DNA of 10,762 nt, taken from the NCBI GenBank assembly GCA_013298415.1, contig JAAFHN010000050.1, positions 1 through 10,762 of the forward strand. Reading direction: 5' to 3'. Below, in pieces: positions 1 to 6,211 of the stretch (the stretch's first letter is position 1; the number at the start of each line of letters is the position of its first letter). The position numbers and the translations under genes are program-made. The stretch comes from Comamonadaceae bacterium. GTDB lineage: Bacteria; Pseudomonadota; Gammaproteobacteria; Burkholderiales; Burkholderiaceae_C. The notes below the pieces were generated by a model, which was not told the DNA's origin, did no database searches, and was given only the letters and a program-made list of their open reading frames with translations.

Positions 1-1166
1 AACAGCATGCGTCGGATTTCGCTGGTGCCTGCGCCGATTTCGTACAGCTTGGCATCGCGCCACAGGCGGCCGAGCGGGTATTCGTTGATGTAGCCATTGC
101 CGCCAAAAATCTGGATGCCGTCACCTGCCATTTTTGTCGCCATTTCGGCGCACCACAGGATGAGCGCAGCGCAGTCTTTGCGCACTTGGCGCACGTGCTC
201 GGTGCCGAGTGAATCCAAGTTTTTGCCGACCGTGTAGCAATAGCTGCGTGCGGCCTGCAGCAGGGTGTACATGTCGGCCACCTTGCCTTGGATGAGCTGG
301 AATTCGCCGATGCTTTGGCCAAACTGTTTGCGGTCGTGGATGTAGGGAATCACGTTGTCCATCACCGCTTGCATGATGCCGATTGGCCCGGCGGCGAGCA
401 CGGCACGCTCGTAATCCAGGCCGCTCATCAGCACCTTTGCGCCGTTGCCCAGGCCGCCCATGATGTGGCTGGCGGGCACTTCCACGTCTTTGAACACCAT
501 CTCGCCCGTGTGCGAGCCGCGCATGCCGAGTTTGTCGAGCTTTTGCGCGGTGGAAAAGCCTGGCATGCCTTTCTCAACGATGAAGGCCGTCATGCCGCGC
601 GCGCCCATTTCGGGCTCGGTTTTGGCATACACCACCATCGTGTCGGCATCAGGCCCATTGGTGATCCACATCTTGGAGCCGTTGAGCAAGTAGTAGCCCC
701 CTCCGGCTGCGCTTGGTTCCTTCCATTCAGCTTTGAGCTTCATCGAAATCACGTCGGACCCAGCGCCCGGCTCGCTCATCGCGAGCGCGCCCACATGCTC
801 GCCGCTGATGAGCTTGGGCAGGTATTTGGTGCGCTGCTCGGGTGTGCCGTTGCGCCGGATTTGGTTCACGCACAAGTTGGAATGCGCGCCGTAAGAAAGC
901 CCAATGGAGGCCGATGCACGGCTGATTTCTTCCATCGCAATCATGTGGGCCAGGTAGCCCATGCCCGCGCCACCGTATTCTTCTTCCACCGTGATGCCGA
1001 GCACGCCCACTTCGCCCATCTTTCGCCAAAGGTGCATGGGGAACTGGTCGTCTTGATCGGTCTTGGCCGCCAGCGGTGCGATCTCGGCCTGCGCAAATTC
1101 GCGCACCGCATCGCGCAGCGCATCAATGTCTTCACCAAGCTGAAAGTTAAGTCCGGGGAGGTTCAT
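1..1166 (-). CDS. ivd: Isovaleryl-CoA dehydrogenase (C-terminus cut by window edge)
   Basis: This FAD-dependent acyl-CoA dehydrogenase oxidises isovaleryl-CoA to 3-methylcrotonyl-CoA in leucine breakdown in the cytoplasm and passes electrons to electron-transfer flavoprotein. The frame reads 388 codons from the ATG at 1166 without a stop and leaves the window. It ends in a typical GAGTSEIRRML, so only about five residues should be missing. Visible family signatures are SEPGAGSD (about residues 131-138, FAD/substrate region), KMWITNGPDAD (165-175), GLDYERAVLA (249-258) and IFGGNGYINEYPLGR (353-367). Glu253 in DYER matches the position of the catalytic base specific to isovaleryl-CoA dehydrogenases, which separates it from short-chain acyl-CoA dehydrogenases that place the Glu nearer the C-terminus. 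There is no strong ribosome-binding site. Residues 147-157 look like a small Gly/Ala/Ser insertion. It lies downstream of the thioesterase and LiuR-like genes on the same strand. liuA is the alternative name. Confidence 0.96.
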   Translation of the reverse strand, partial: MNLPGLNFQLGEDIDALRDAVREFAQAEIAPLAAKTDQDDQFPMHLWRKMGEVGVLGITVEEEYGGAGMGYLAHMIAMEEISRASASIGLSYGAHSNLCVNQIRRNGTPEQRTKYLPKLISGEHVGALAMSEPGAGSDVISMKLKAEWKEPSAAGGGYYLLNGSKMWITNGPDADTMVVYAKTEPEMGARGMTAFIVEKGMPGFSTAQKLDKLGMRGSHTGEMVFKDVEVPASHIMGGLGNGAKVLMSGLDYERAVLAAGPIGIMQAVMDNVIPYIHDRKQFGQSIGEFQLIQGKVADMYTLLQAARSYCYTVGKNLDSLGTEHVRQVRKDCAALILWCAEMATKMAGDGIQIFGGNGYINEYPLGRLWRDAKLYEIGAGTSEIRRML

Positions 1167-1198
1167 GGGTTGGGCTTCGGTTAGGGGGTTGGGGAAGT

Positions 1199-1394
1199 TT
1201 TTGAACGCAAAGGGCGCGAAATCAGCGCGAAGGGCGCAAAGGGGGCAGCCAAGGGCGGTTGAAAGCCATTTTTCAAGCGATTTTGAACGTCTGTCCAGTT
1301 GTTTTCAATGTTTGATGCTACAAAAAACATAATATTCGGTTGCTGGATTGACTCCGCGAACTCTGCGTTTTCTTTGCGAACTTTGCGTTCAAAA
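1199..1394. repeat. 14-bp inverted repeat with degenerate CGCAAAG tracts
   Basis: TTTTGAACGCAAAG at 1199-1212 recurs exactly as its reverse complement at 1381-1394. Each arm lies in a run of degenerate CGCAAAG/GCGCGAAG words, at about 1199-1242 and 1351-1394. The pair brackets the gap between the thioesterase stop and the ivd start, so this 243-bp noncoding stretch consists of the two repeat tracts plus the candidate ivd promoter. CGCAAAGG-type tracts like this occur in intergenic regions of Burkholderiales (general recollection). Function unknown. Confidence 0.6.
1280..1308 (-). promoter_or_regulatory. Candidate sigma70 promoter for ivd
   Basis: On the minus strand TTGAAA (1308-1303) is followed by a 17-bp spacer and CAAAAT (1285-1280), about 107 bp upstream of the ivd start. 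The -10 box is imperfect. A short inverted repeat, TTCAA/TTGAA, spans about 1272-1287 and overlaps the -10 region. This would let ivd be transcribed apart from the upstream regulator and thioesterase pair. Inferred from sequence only. Confidence 0.35.
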
Positions 1395-1409
1395 CGGATT
1401 CCTCGACTC

Positions 1410-1832
1410 TCAATAGGTCTTCGCCACGTAAATCATCGTGGCTTGCATGGCGGCGCAGAGCACGGGTTTGCCTTCTCGGTGGTCAAAGACTTCGGCTTGG
1501 GCAATCGCCAGGGTTCGGCCCGCTTTGAGTACTTTGCCCTGCGCCTCGATCCTGTCGCCGCGTGCTGCGGAGATGAAGTTGATTTTGAATTCCACGCTTG
1601 TGACTTCCATGCCTTCGGGCGCTTGGGTGAGGGCCGCGTAGCCGCAGGCGATATCGGCAAGCGCTGACACCGCGCCGCCGTGAAACGCGCCTTGCTGCTG
1701 CGTGACGCGTTCGCTCATGGGCAGATCGAACGCCACAACGCCAGCCTCGGCGCGCAGCAGTTTCGCGCCCAAGTGCGTCATCAAGCCCTGGCGGGCGAAG
1801 CTCTCGGCGATGCGGTCAAACACCGTGCTCAT
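1410..1832 (-). CDS. PaaI-family hotdog-fold acyl-CoA thioesterase
   Basis: This 140-residue cytoplasmic protein should hydrolyse an acyl- or aryl-CoA thioester to free acid and CoA; the natural substrate cannot be told from sequence. The length fits a single hotdog domain. The family motif is clear: QQQGAFHGGAVSALADIA at about residues 45-62 carries the HGG turn at the start of the long hotdog helix, with Asp60 in the helix. The second half (SVEFKINFISAARGDRIEAQGKV) forms the beta sheet, with the usual run of hydrophobic strands through DHREGKPVLCAA. The ATG at 1832 overlaps the stop of the MerR-type regulator in ATGA, and AAGGTGG just upstream is a plausible ribosome-binding site, so the two genes are very likely co-transcribed and coupled. 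Its place in an isovaleryl-CoA cluster suggests that it clears CoA esters made during branched-chain amino acid breakdown (inference). Confidence 0.9.
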   Translation of the reverse strand: MSTVFDRIAESFARQGLMTHLGAKLLRAEAGVVAFDLPMSERVTQQQGAFHGGAVSALADIACGYAALTQAPEGMEVTSVEFKINFISAARGDRIEAQGKVLKAGRTLAIAQAEVFDHREGKPVLCAAMQATMIYVAKTY

Positions 1833-2260
1833 GCCGCCACCTTCTCTGCCACCTTTTCCGCGGGCTTGTCTGATTTGGCAAGCAAGCCCCGGGCTTCTTT
1901 TTCGTGCATCTTGATTTCGTCCAGCTGCGCATGCAGCTCGGTCAATTGGCCTTCAAGCGCGCTGCGGTGGGTGGCCAGCACGGCCAAAAACTTACGCAGC
2001 TGCGGCACGGTGTCGCGCGGGCTTTCGTACATGTCGATCAGCGCCTTGGCCTCGGCCAAGCTGAGCCCCAAGCGCTTGGCGCGCAGGGTGAGCTTCAGGC
2101 GGGTGCGGTCGCGTGCGCTGTACACGCGCAGCCGCCCGCCCGGGCCAGAGCGTGCAGGTTGCAAGAGGCCCATGTCTTCATAAAAGCGCATGGCCCGCGT
2201 GGTCAGGTCAAATTCCTGCGCGAGATCGCTGATGCTGTAGGTGAGGGTGGAAGCAGCCAA
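1829..2260 (-). CDS. liuR: MerR-family transcriptional regulator, LiuR-like
   Basis: This is a 143-residue DNA-binding regulator. The N-terminal MerR winged helix-turn-helix reads YSISDLAQEFDLTTRAMRFYEDMGLL (about 8-33), followed by the wing GRLRVYSARDRTRLKLTLRAKRLGLSLAEAKALIDMY (42-78). Residues about 84-125 form the long dimerisation coiled coil (LRKFLAVLATHRSALEGQLTELHAQLDEI), and the tail is Lys/Ala-rich with a doubled AEKV. It has no cysteine-rich metal loop, so it is not a metal sensor. MerR regulators of this size beside ivd are LiuR, which controls leucine/isovalerate use in proteobacteria. The only usable start is TTG at 2260, with a GGAA about 8 bases upstream. It is divergent from the MBL-fold gene, and the palindrome at 2326-2345 lies between them, so auto- and cross-regulation is expected. 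Its stop overlaps the thioesterase start. The MerR call is firm; the LiuR name rests on gene context. Confidence 0.88.
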   Translation of the reverse strand: MAASTLTYSISDLAQEFDLTTRAMRFYEDMGLLQPARSGPGGRLRVYSARDRTRLKLTLRAKRLGLSLAEAKALIDMYESPRDTVPQLRKFLAVLATHRSALEGQLTELHAQLDEIKMHEKEARGLLAKSDKPAEKVAEKVAA

Positions 2261-2325
2261 AAACGAATTCCACGAGACAAGAGTGCGACAGATCGGGCGA
2301 GCAAGCGCGCCTACACTGCCTTGGA

Positions 2326-2345
2326 TTGACGTTACGTAACGTCAA
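2326..2345. promoter_or_regulatory. Perfect 20-bp palindrome, candidate LiuR operator
   Basis: TTGACGTTACGTAACGTCAA is identical to its reverse complement. It lies 65 bp upstream of the regulator's TTG start and 19 bp upstream of the ATG of the divergent hydrolase. MerR-type regulators bind dyads inside promoters, and ACGT-centred half-sites have been attributed to LiuR in comparative genomics (recalled, not checked). TTGACG can be read at the outer edge of the palindrome on either strand as a -35 box, but no good -10 box is evident. Confidence 0.75.
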
Positions 2346-2364
2346 CACGATTTCACCACAAAAG

Positions 2365-3441
2365 ATGAATGCTGACGAAGCCAAACTGGTTTACCCCTTT
2401 GCCGATGCGCTGCCCGAGCCGGGCGGCGCGATGCAGCTTGCGCCTGGGCTTTTTTGGCTGCGCATGGGCCTGCCTTTTGCGCTGAACCACATCAATCTTT
2501 GGCTCATCCGGGATGAATTTGCGGGCAAACAGGGCTACACCCTGATCGATACCTGCATCGACCGCCCAGAATCCCGCGCCCAGTGGGAAGGTGTGATTGC
2601 CAATGTGCTCCAAGGCCTGCCCATCCTGCGCGTGATCTGCACCCACATGCACCCCGATCACGTGGGCTTGGCGCATTGGTTGTGTGAGCGGTTTGACGCG
2701 CCGCTGTGGATGAGTGCCACCGATTACCACTCAGCCCGCCTGGCTTGCCAAAGCACCACAGGCTTTGGCGGCGAGCGCTCCGCCGCGTTTTTTGCGCTGC
2801 ACGGCCTCACCAACCCGGATGACTTGGAGAAAATCCGCGCCCGATCCGGCTACTACCCCAGCATGGTGCCGGCCGTGCCCATGAGCTACCGCCGCATGCG
2901 CGATGGGGACGCGTTTGACATCGGTGGAAAAACCTGGCGCTGCATCGCGGGCTACGGCCACGCGCCGGAGCACATCAGCTTGTATTGCGATGCCTGGGCG
3001 GATCAGCAGCCCATCCTCATCAGCGGCGACATGCTCTTGCCCCGCATTTCCACCAATGTGAGCGTGTACGACGTGGAGCCCGAGGGCAACCCGCTGCCCG
3101 CGTTTTTGCAAAGCATTGACCGCTTCGCGCCGCTGCCGCCCAACACCCTCGTGCTGCCCAGCCACGGCAAGCCCTTCACTGGCGCGCACGAGCGCATTGC
3201 GCAACTGCACGCCCACCACCGAGATCGCCTGGCCGAGGTGCTTGCGGCCTGCGCTGAAAAGCCGTGCAGCGCAGCCGATGCGCTGAAAGTCATGTTCAAG
3301 CGCGAGCTGGATTTGCACCAAACCACTTTTGCAATGGGCGAATCTTTGGCGCACCTGCATGCGCTGTGGTTTGCGGGCGAAGTGCGGCGGAGTTTAGGTA
3401 ACGACGGCGTGCTACGGTTTGGCGGCCAAACTACGGCATAA
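2365..3441 (+). CDS. MBL-fold metallo-hydrolase
   Basis: This 358-residue metallo-beta-lactamase-fold hydrolase is probably cytoplasmic, as no signal peptide is seen. Metal ligands are plain: THMHPDH at 93-99 (the HxHxDH signature), His199 in GYGHAPEHISLY, Asp222 in ISGDMLLPRIS, and SHG at 266-268 in VLPSHGKPF. The C-terminal helices (about 275-345, with many His) fit the extra domain seen in larger glyoxalase-II-like members. The reading frame continues upstream to a TTG at 2326, but that codon is the first base of the palindrome, so the ATG at 2365 (MNADEAKLVYPF) is preferred although no good ribosome-binding site precedes it. It is divergent from the LiuR-like gene and shares its operator, which suggests a role linked to CoA thioesters or other products of branched-chain catabolism (inference). 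The exact substrate is unknown. Confidence 0.9.
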   Translation: MNADEAKLVYPFADALPEPGGAMQLAPGLFWLRMGLPFALNHINLWLIRDEFAGKQGYTLIDTCIDRPESRAQWEGVIANVLQGLPILRVICTHMHPDHVGLAHWLCERFDAPLWMSATDYHSARLACQSTTGFGGERSAAFFALHGLTNPDDLEKIRARSGYYPSMVPAVPMSYRRMRDGDAFDIGGKTWRCIAGYGHAPEHISLYCDAWADQQPILISGDMLLPRISTNVSVYDVEPEGNPLPAFLQSIDRFAPLPPNTLVLPSHGKPFTGAHERIAQLHAHHRDRLAEVLAACAEKPCSAADALKVMFKRELDLHQTTFAMGESLAHLHALWFAGEVRRSLGNDGVLRFGGQTTA

Positions 3442-3698
3442 AACGTATCAGTAACCGTTTAAATCATGATGAGTTCACGCATCAAGCGCTGAAACTTCGG
3501 TACCAGCTTCCAGCTGCTTGGCTTAAAGACGCTGGGCCGCCTGTTCAGAGGTTGTTGATGGGCTGCTGATCACCGAGTTGTCTGGCCGCCGAACTTGCAT
3601 CATTGCCAAAAATCTGGCGGCGATGCAAAGGCTCGTAGTGTCTACGGAGAGTCTCAAAGCATCGAGTGCGAGGCTCCAGCGTGACTTGTGACGGCCTT
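3442..3698. other. Intergenic stretch with one strong hairpin
   Basis: No gene is supported between the hydrolase stop and the palindromic promoter. Short open frames on both strands show no recognisable domain. The one structured element is an imperfect inverted repeat at 3595-3628: TTGCATCATTGCC pairs with GGCGGCGATGCAA around an 8-base loop, with 12 of 13 pairs counting two G-U. It is not followed by a T-run on either strand, so it is not a standard intrinsic terminator, although it could still end hydrolase transcripts. Confidence 0.5.
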
Positions 3699-3714
3699 TT
3701 TAGTTAACTAAACT
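3686..3714 (+). promoter_or_regulatory. Sigma70-type promoter with internal 14-bp palindrome
   Basis: TTGTGA (3686-3691), a 17-bp spacer and TAAACT (3709-3714) form a reasonable promoter for the tectonin gene, with a predicted start near 3721 and an untranslated leader of about 80 bases. A perfect palindrome, TTTAGTTAACTAAA (3699-3712), fills the second half of the spacer and enters the -10 box. That is the usual place for a repressor of the TetR, MarR or similar type. The cognate regulator is not recognisable in the window. Confidence 0.55.
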
Positions 3715-3801
3715 TGCGCGCGCCGAGGCGGCTTGATAGATTCGCTCGCTCTGGAAGCCTCGCTCCCGCAGATGCCTGAACAACCCGAAGTAAATGTGCC
3801 T

Positions 3802-5205
3802 ATGTTGATCCTTTCCCGTGTCCTCGCTGGCTTGGCTTTTGCCCTGACTTTCGGCATTGCTTCCACCCCGGTCTACAGCGAAACCAAGTGCAGACCGGTC
3901 AAACCCGAAAGCAGCGAAATCGTGTGCAGCTCAGATGTACAAAACCGTGGCTACGACGGCAAAGACGGCCCTGCGCAGCGGTCCGATGTTTATTGGTTTG
4001 GCCAGAGCGGCAGTGGAAACATGTGTTGGTTTGAACGCAACGCTACGGGGCATGTGCTCCAGCGCAGGTGCGGCAAAGTTCCCCTGCGGCTTTGCGGACA
4101 AAGCGCAGAAGTTTGCGATCCGAGAGACGACAGGCTGTGTGTGCCCAATCAACCTCTGGGGGCCTCACCCAATTTCTACAACCTGACGTGCGAGAAGTTC
4201 GATGCAGCGAACTTCCACTACGTCGATATGTCCAAAGCTATATCTTCGACGGCGTATGAAAATGGCAATACCCTGGTGATCGGTGAATTCAGGTGCACAT
4301 TCGGCCACACCTGCGACGCCAGTTTGGTAGAAGGCAAATTGGTCGACGTGATCTTGCGCCTGGACTCTGGTTTGGCAAAAGGGGCGCCGCTGAGGATTGG
4401 AAACTTCGCTTGCCAGCATCTCGTTGACTGCCAGCGCATGCTGACAGGCGATGTTTATCCCATCGGCGTGTCGTCGCTAAACCACGTGATGGAGGCCAGC
4501 GATCGGGCCAAAAACCCTGAAAAGTACGCGCAACCAGCCATTTGGCACAAGATGCCCGGAATCGCCCGGGACATCGGTGCCGGAGCCGACGGCTCCGTCT
4601 GGGTGATTGGCGCAAAGCAGATTGGTGAAGGAGGCAATGAGATCTACCGCTGGGCAGGTGACCAGTGGGTGCTGGTGGGTGGTGGGGCTCAGCGCATCTC
4701 TGTGGATGGCGCGGGCAAGCCGTGGGTCGCAACAAAAAACAACGAGATCTATCGCTGGAATGGGCGCGGCTGGGATGGGCTGCCAGGTGCATTCGTCGAC
4801 ATCGCCGTCAACGCGAGCGGCCAAGCCTGGGGCTTGTCTACCAAAAAGAGGCCTGGGGGCAACGAGGTCTACCGCTGGAGCGGCACGGGCTGGACACTGA
4901 TCGGCGGCGGCATGAATCGTCTGGCTGTGGATTCCAACGGCGACGCTTGGGGCGTCTCCGACCGGGGGCTCATTTACCGATGGGTGGGCCGCGACTGGCA
5001 GCAACTTCCGGGTGCGGCCGTTGACATCGGTATCGGTGGAGGCGATAGCGTCTTCATAGCTGGCACCGACGGAAATGTTCACAAATGGAACGGTTCAGGC
5101 TGGACCAAGCGCGACGGCAAGGCCTTCACTGCGATTTCTGTTGACGGCAGGGGCGTGCCTTACGCAGTGACGCCGAGCGGTGAAATCTACCGTGGTGTGC
5201 CCTGA
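3802..5205 (+). CDS. Secreted Cys-rich protein with six-blade tectonin propeller
   Basis: This predicted exported protein of 467 residues has no assigned function. The preferred start is the ATG at 3802, because it begins directly with a signal peptide: LILSRVL, a hydrophobic core to about residue 20, and probable cleavage after VYS (26). The frame is open upstream to a TTG at 3733. Residues 27 to about 230 form a Cys-rich region with 12 cysteines, an even number that suggests disulfides in the periplasm or outside the cell. Residues about 248-467 contain no Cys and form six tectonin repeats: (M/L)PG..(V/R)DI.....G..W, then NE(I/V)YRW, closing with EIYRGVP. Tectonin propellers bind sugars, lipopolysaccharide or other surface ligands in lectins such as the limulus and slime-mould proteins, so a binding role is plausible. 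The TPR-like gene follows in the same frame 105 bp downstream. Confidence 0.82.
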   Translation: MLILSRVLAGLAFALTFGIASTPVYSETKCRPVKPESSEIVCSSDVQNRGYDGKDGPAQRSDVYWFGQSGSGNMCWFERNATGHVLQRRCGKVPLRLCGQSAEVCDPRDDRLCVPNQPLGASPNFYNLTCEKFDAANFHYVDMSKAISSTAYENGNTLVIGEFRCTFGHTCDASLVEGKLVDVILRLDSGLAKGAPLRIGNFACQHLVDCQRMLTGDVYPIGVSSLNHVMEASDRAKNPEKYAQPAIWHKMPGIARDIGAGADGSVWVIGAKQIGEGGNEIYRWAGDQWVLVGGGAQRISVDGAGKPWVATKNNEIYRWNGRGWDGLPGAFVDIAVNASGQAWGLSTKKRPGGNEVYRWSGTGWTLIGGGMNRLAVDSNGDAWGVSDRGLIYRWVGRDWQQLPGAAVDIGIGGGDSVFIAGTDGNVHKWNGSGWTKRDGKAFTAISVDGRGVPYAVTPSGEIYRGVP

Positions 5206-5310
5206 AGTTACCAACGTCGTCTGACGAGCCTACGCAACTGCGGCAGATCTGACGATTGCTACGAAAAATGCATCACTGAATGCTTCAATTACCTGGACAG
5301 CGGCGAGAAA

Positions 5311-6207
5311 ATGCTATCCGAAGCGTGTTCGAAAGCATTTTGTAGCGTTATCAGCAGCTTCTCGCTGCTCGCGATGAGCCCGGCGGTCGCCCAGGACCTC
5401 GATTGGCGAAGCCTTTGGGATTTCGGCAATCCCGCTGTGAGCCAGCAGCGCTTTGAAGCAGCCTTGCCGACAGCAAGCGCTGAAGACGCGCTCGTCTTGC
5501 ACACCCAAATTGCTCGCAGCTTTGGGCTCAGAAAAGACTTTGATGCCGCGCGCGCCAAGCTGCGCAGCATCGAAGCCCTTGTTCAGCAATCCACGCCCCG
5601 CGTACAAGTGCATTTCGCGCTCGAATGGGGCCGCACGTTTGCCTCCGGCACGCACGAGCTGAAAGCCTTGGCCGAAGCCGATAAAGCACAAGCTCGCAGC
5701 GCGTTTGAAAAAGCCAAAACGCTCGCTAAAACCCATCAGCTCGATGCCCTCGCCATCGACGCGATCCACATGTTCGCCTTTGTAGACGACTCGCCCGAAG
5801 CCAATGAAACTGTGGCCAGAGAGGCTTTGACTGTTTCAGCCGAAAGCCAGCAGCCCGATGCGCAACGCTGGCAAGCCTCGATCCGCCACAACCTGGGCTA
5901 TGCCCTGCAGCGGCAAGCCCGCTACGCCGAGGCATTGGCAGAGTTTGAAAAATCCGAAGGTTTGCGCAAGGCCGCCAACAACGCCGAAGGCATCCACGTC
6001 GCCCGTTGGATGCAAGCCCGTGTGCTGCGCTTGATGGGCCGCAACTCGCAAGCGCTCGCCATGCAAGAAGCCCTGCTTACTGACAAGCAAACCAAAGGCG
6101 AAACCGACCGTTACGTACTGGAAGAGTTGGTGCTGCTGTACGAAGCCAGCGGCAACGCCGAAGCCGCCGGGCAAATCAAGGCTTTGCTGTCGGCCGCCAA
6201 ACCTTGA
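5311..6207 (+). CDS. Exported TPR-like repeat protein
   Basis: This is a 298-residue, mostly alpha-helical protein without a named family. The N-terminus (MLSEACSKAFCSVISSFSLLAMSPAVAQ) reads as a somewhat irregular signal peptide with cleavage after AVA at about 27, so a periplasmic location is likely. Helix pairs with TPR spacing are visible at about 59-92 (LHTQIARSFGLRKDFDAARAKL), 189-222 (RHNLGYALQRQARYAEALAEFEKSE), 228-255 and 268-295 (LEELVLLYEASGNAEAAGQIK). TPR folds mediate protein binding; the partner is unknown. GGCGAG a few bases before the ATG at 5311 is a fair ribosome-binding site. The gene follows the tectonin gene on the same strand and is probably co-transcribed. Its stop lies 4 bp from the stop of the convergent SLOG/SLATT-like gene. 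The same frame stays open upstream to the tectonin stop (see findings). Confidence 0.72.
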   Translation: MLSEACSKAFCSVISSFSLLAMSPAVAQDLDWRSLWDFGNPAVSQQRFEAALPTASAEDALVLHTQIARSFGLRKDFDAARAKLRSIEALVQQSTPRVQVHFALEWGRTFASGTHELKALAEADKAQARSAFEKAKTLAKTHQLDALAIDAIHMFAFVDDSPEANETVAREALTVSAESQQPDAQRWQASIRHNLGYALQRQARYAEALAEFEKSEGLRKAANNAEGIHVARWMQARVLRLMGRNSQALAMQEALLTDKQTKGETDRYVLEELVLLYEASGNAEAAGQIKALLSAAKP

Positions 6208-6211
6208 GCAA

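Noticed and set aside
288..1184. Plus-strand open frame of about 298 codons
   Set aside because: It is the complement of isovaleryl-CoA dehydrogenase, His/Ala/Gly-rich and with no domain. The same applies to plus-strand frames opposite the SLOG/SLATT and vapC genes and to minus-strand frames opposite the hydrolase.
2326..2364. TTG start at 2326 giving 13 more residues for the MBL-fold hydrolase
   Set aside because: The codon is part of the perfect palindrome and the added residues have no family-like character; the ATG at 2365 is more plausible.
3442..3700. Remnant coding sequence, for example a minus-strand frame of about 47 codons
   Set aside because: No recognisable motif, no ribosome-binding site and no support from neighbouring frames.
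3733..3801. TTG start at 3733 for the tectonin protein
   Set aside because: It would add 23 polar residues in front of a normal signal peptide; the ATG at 3802 begins directly with it.
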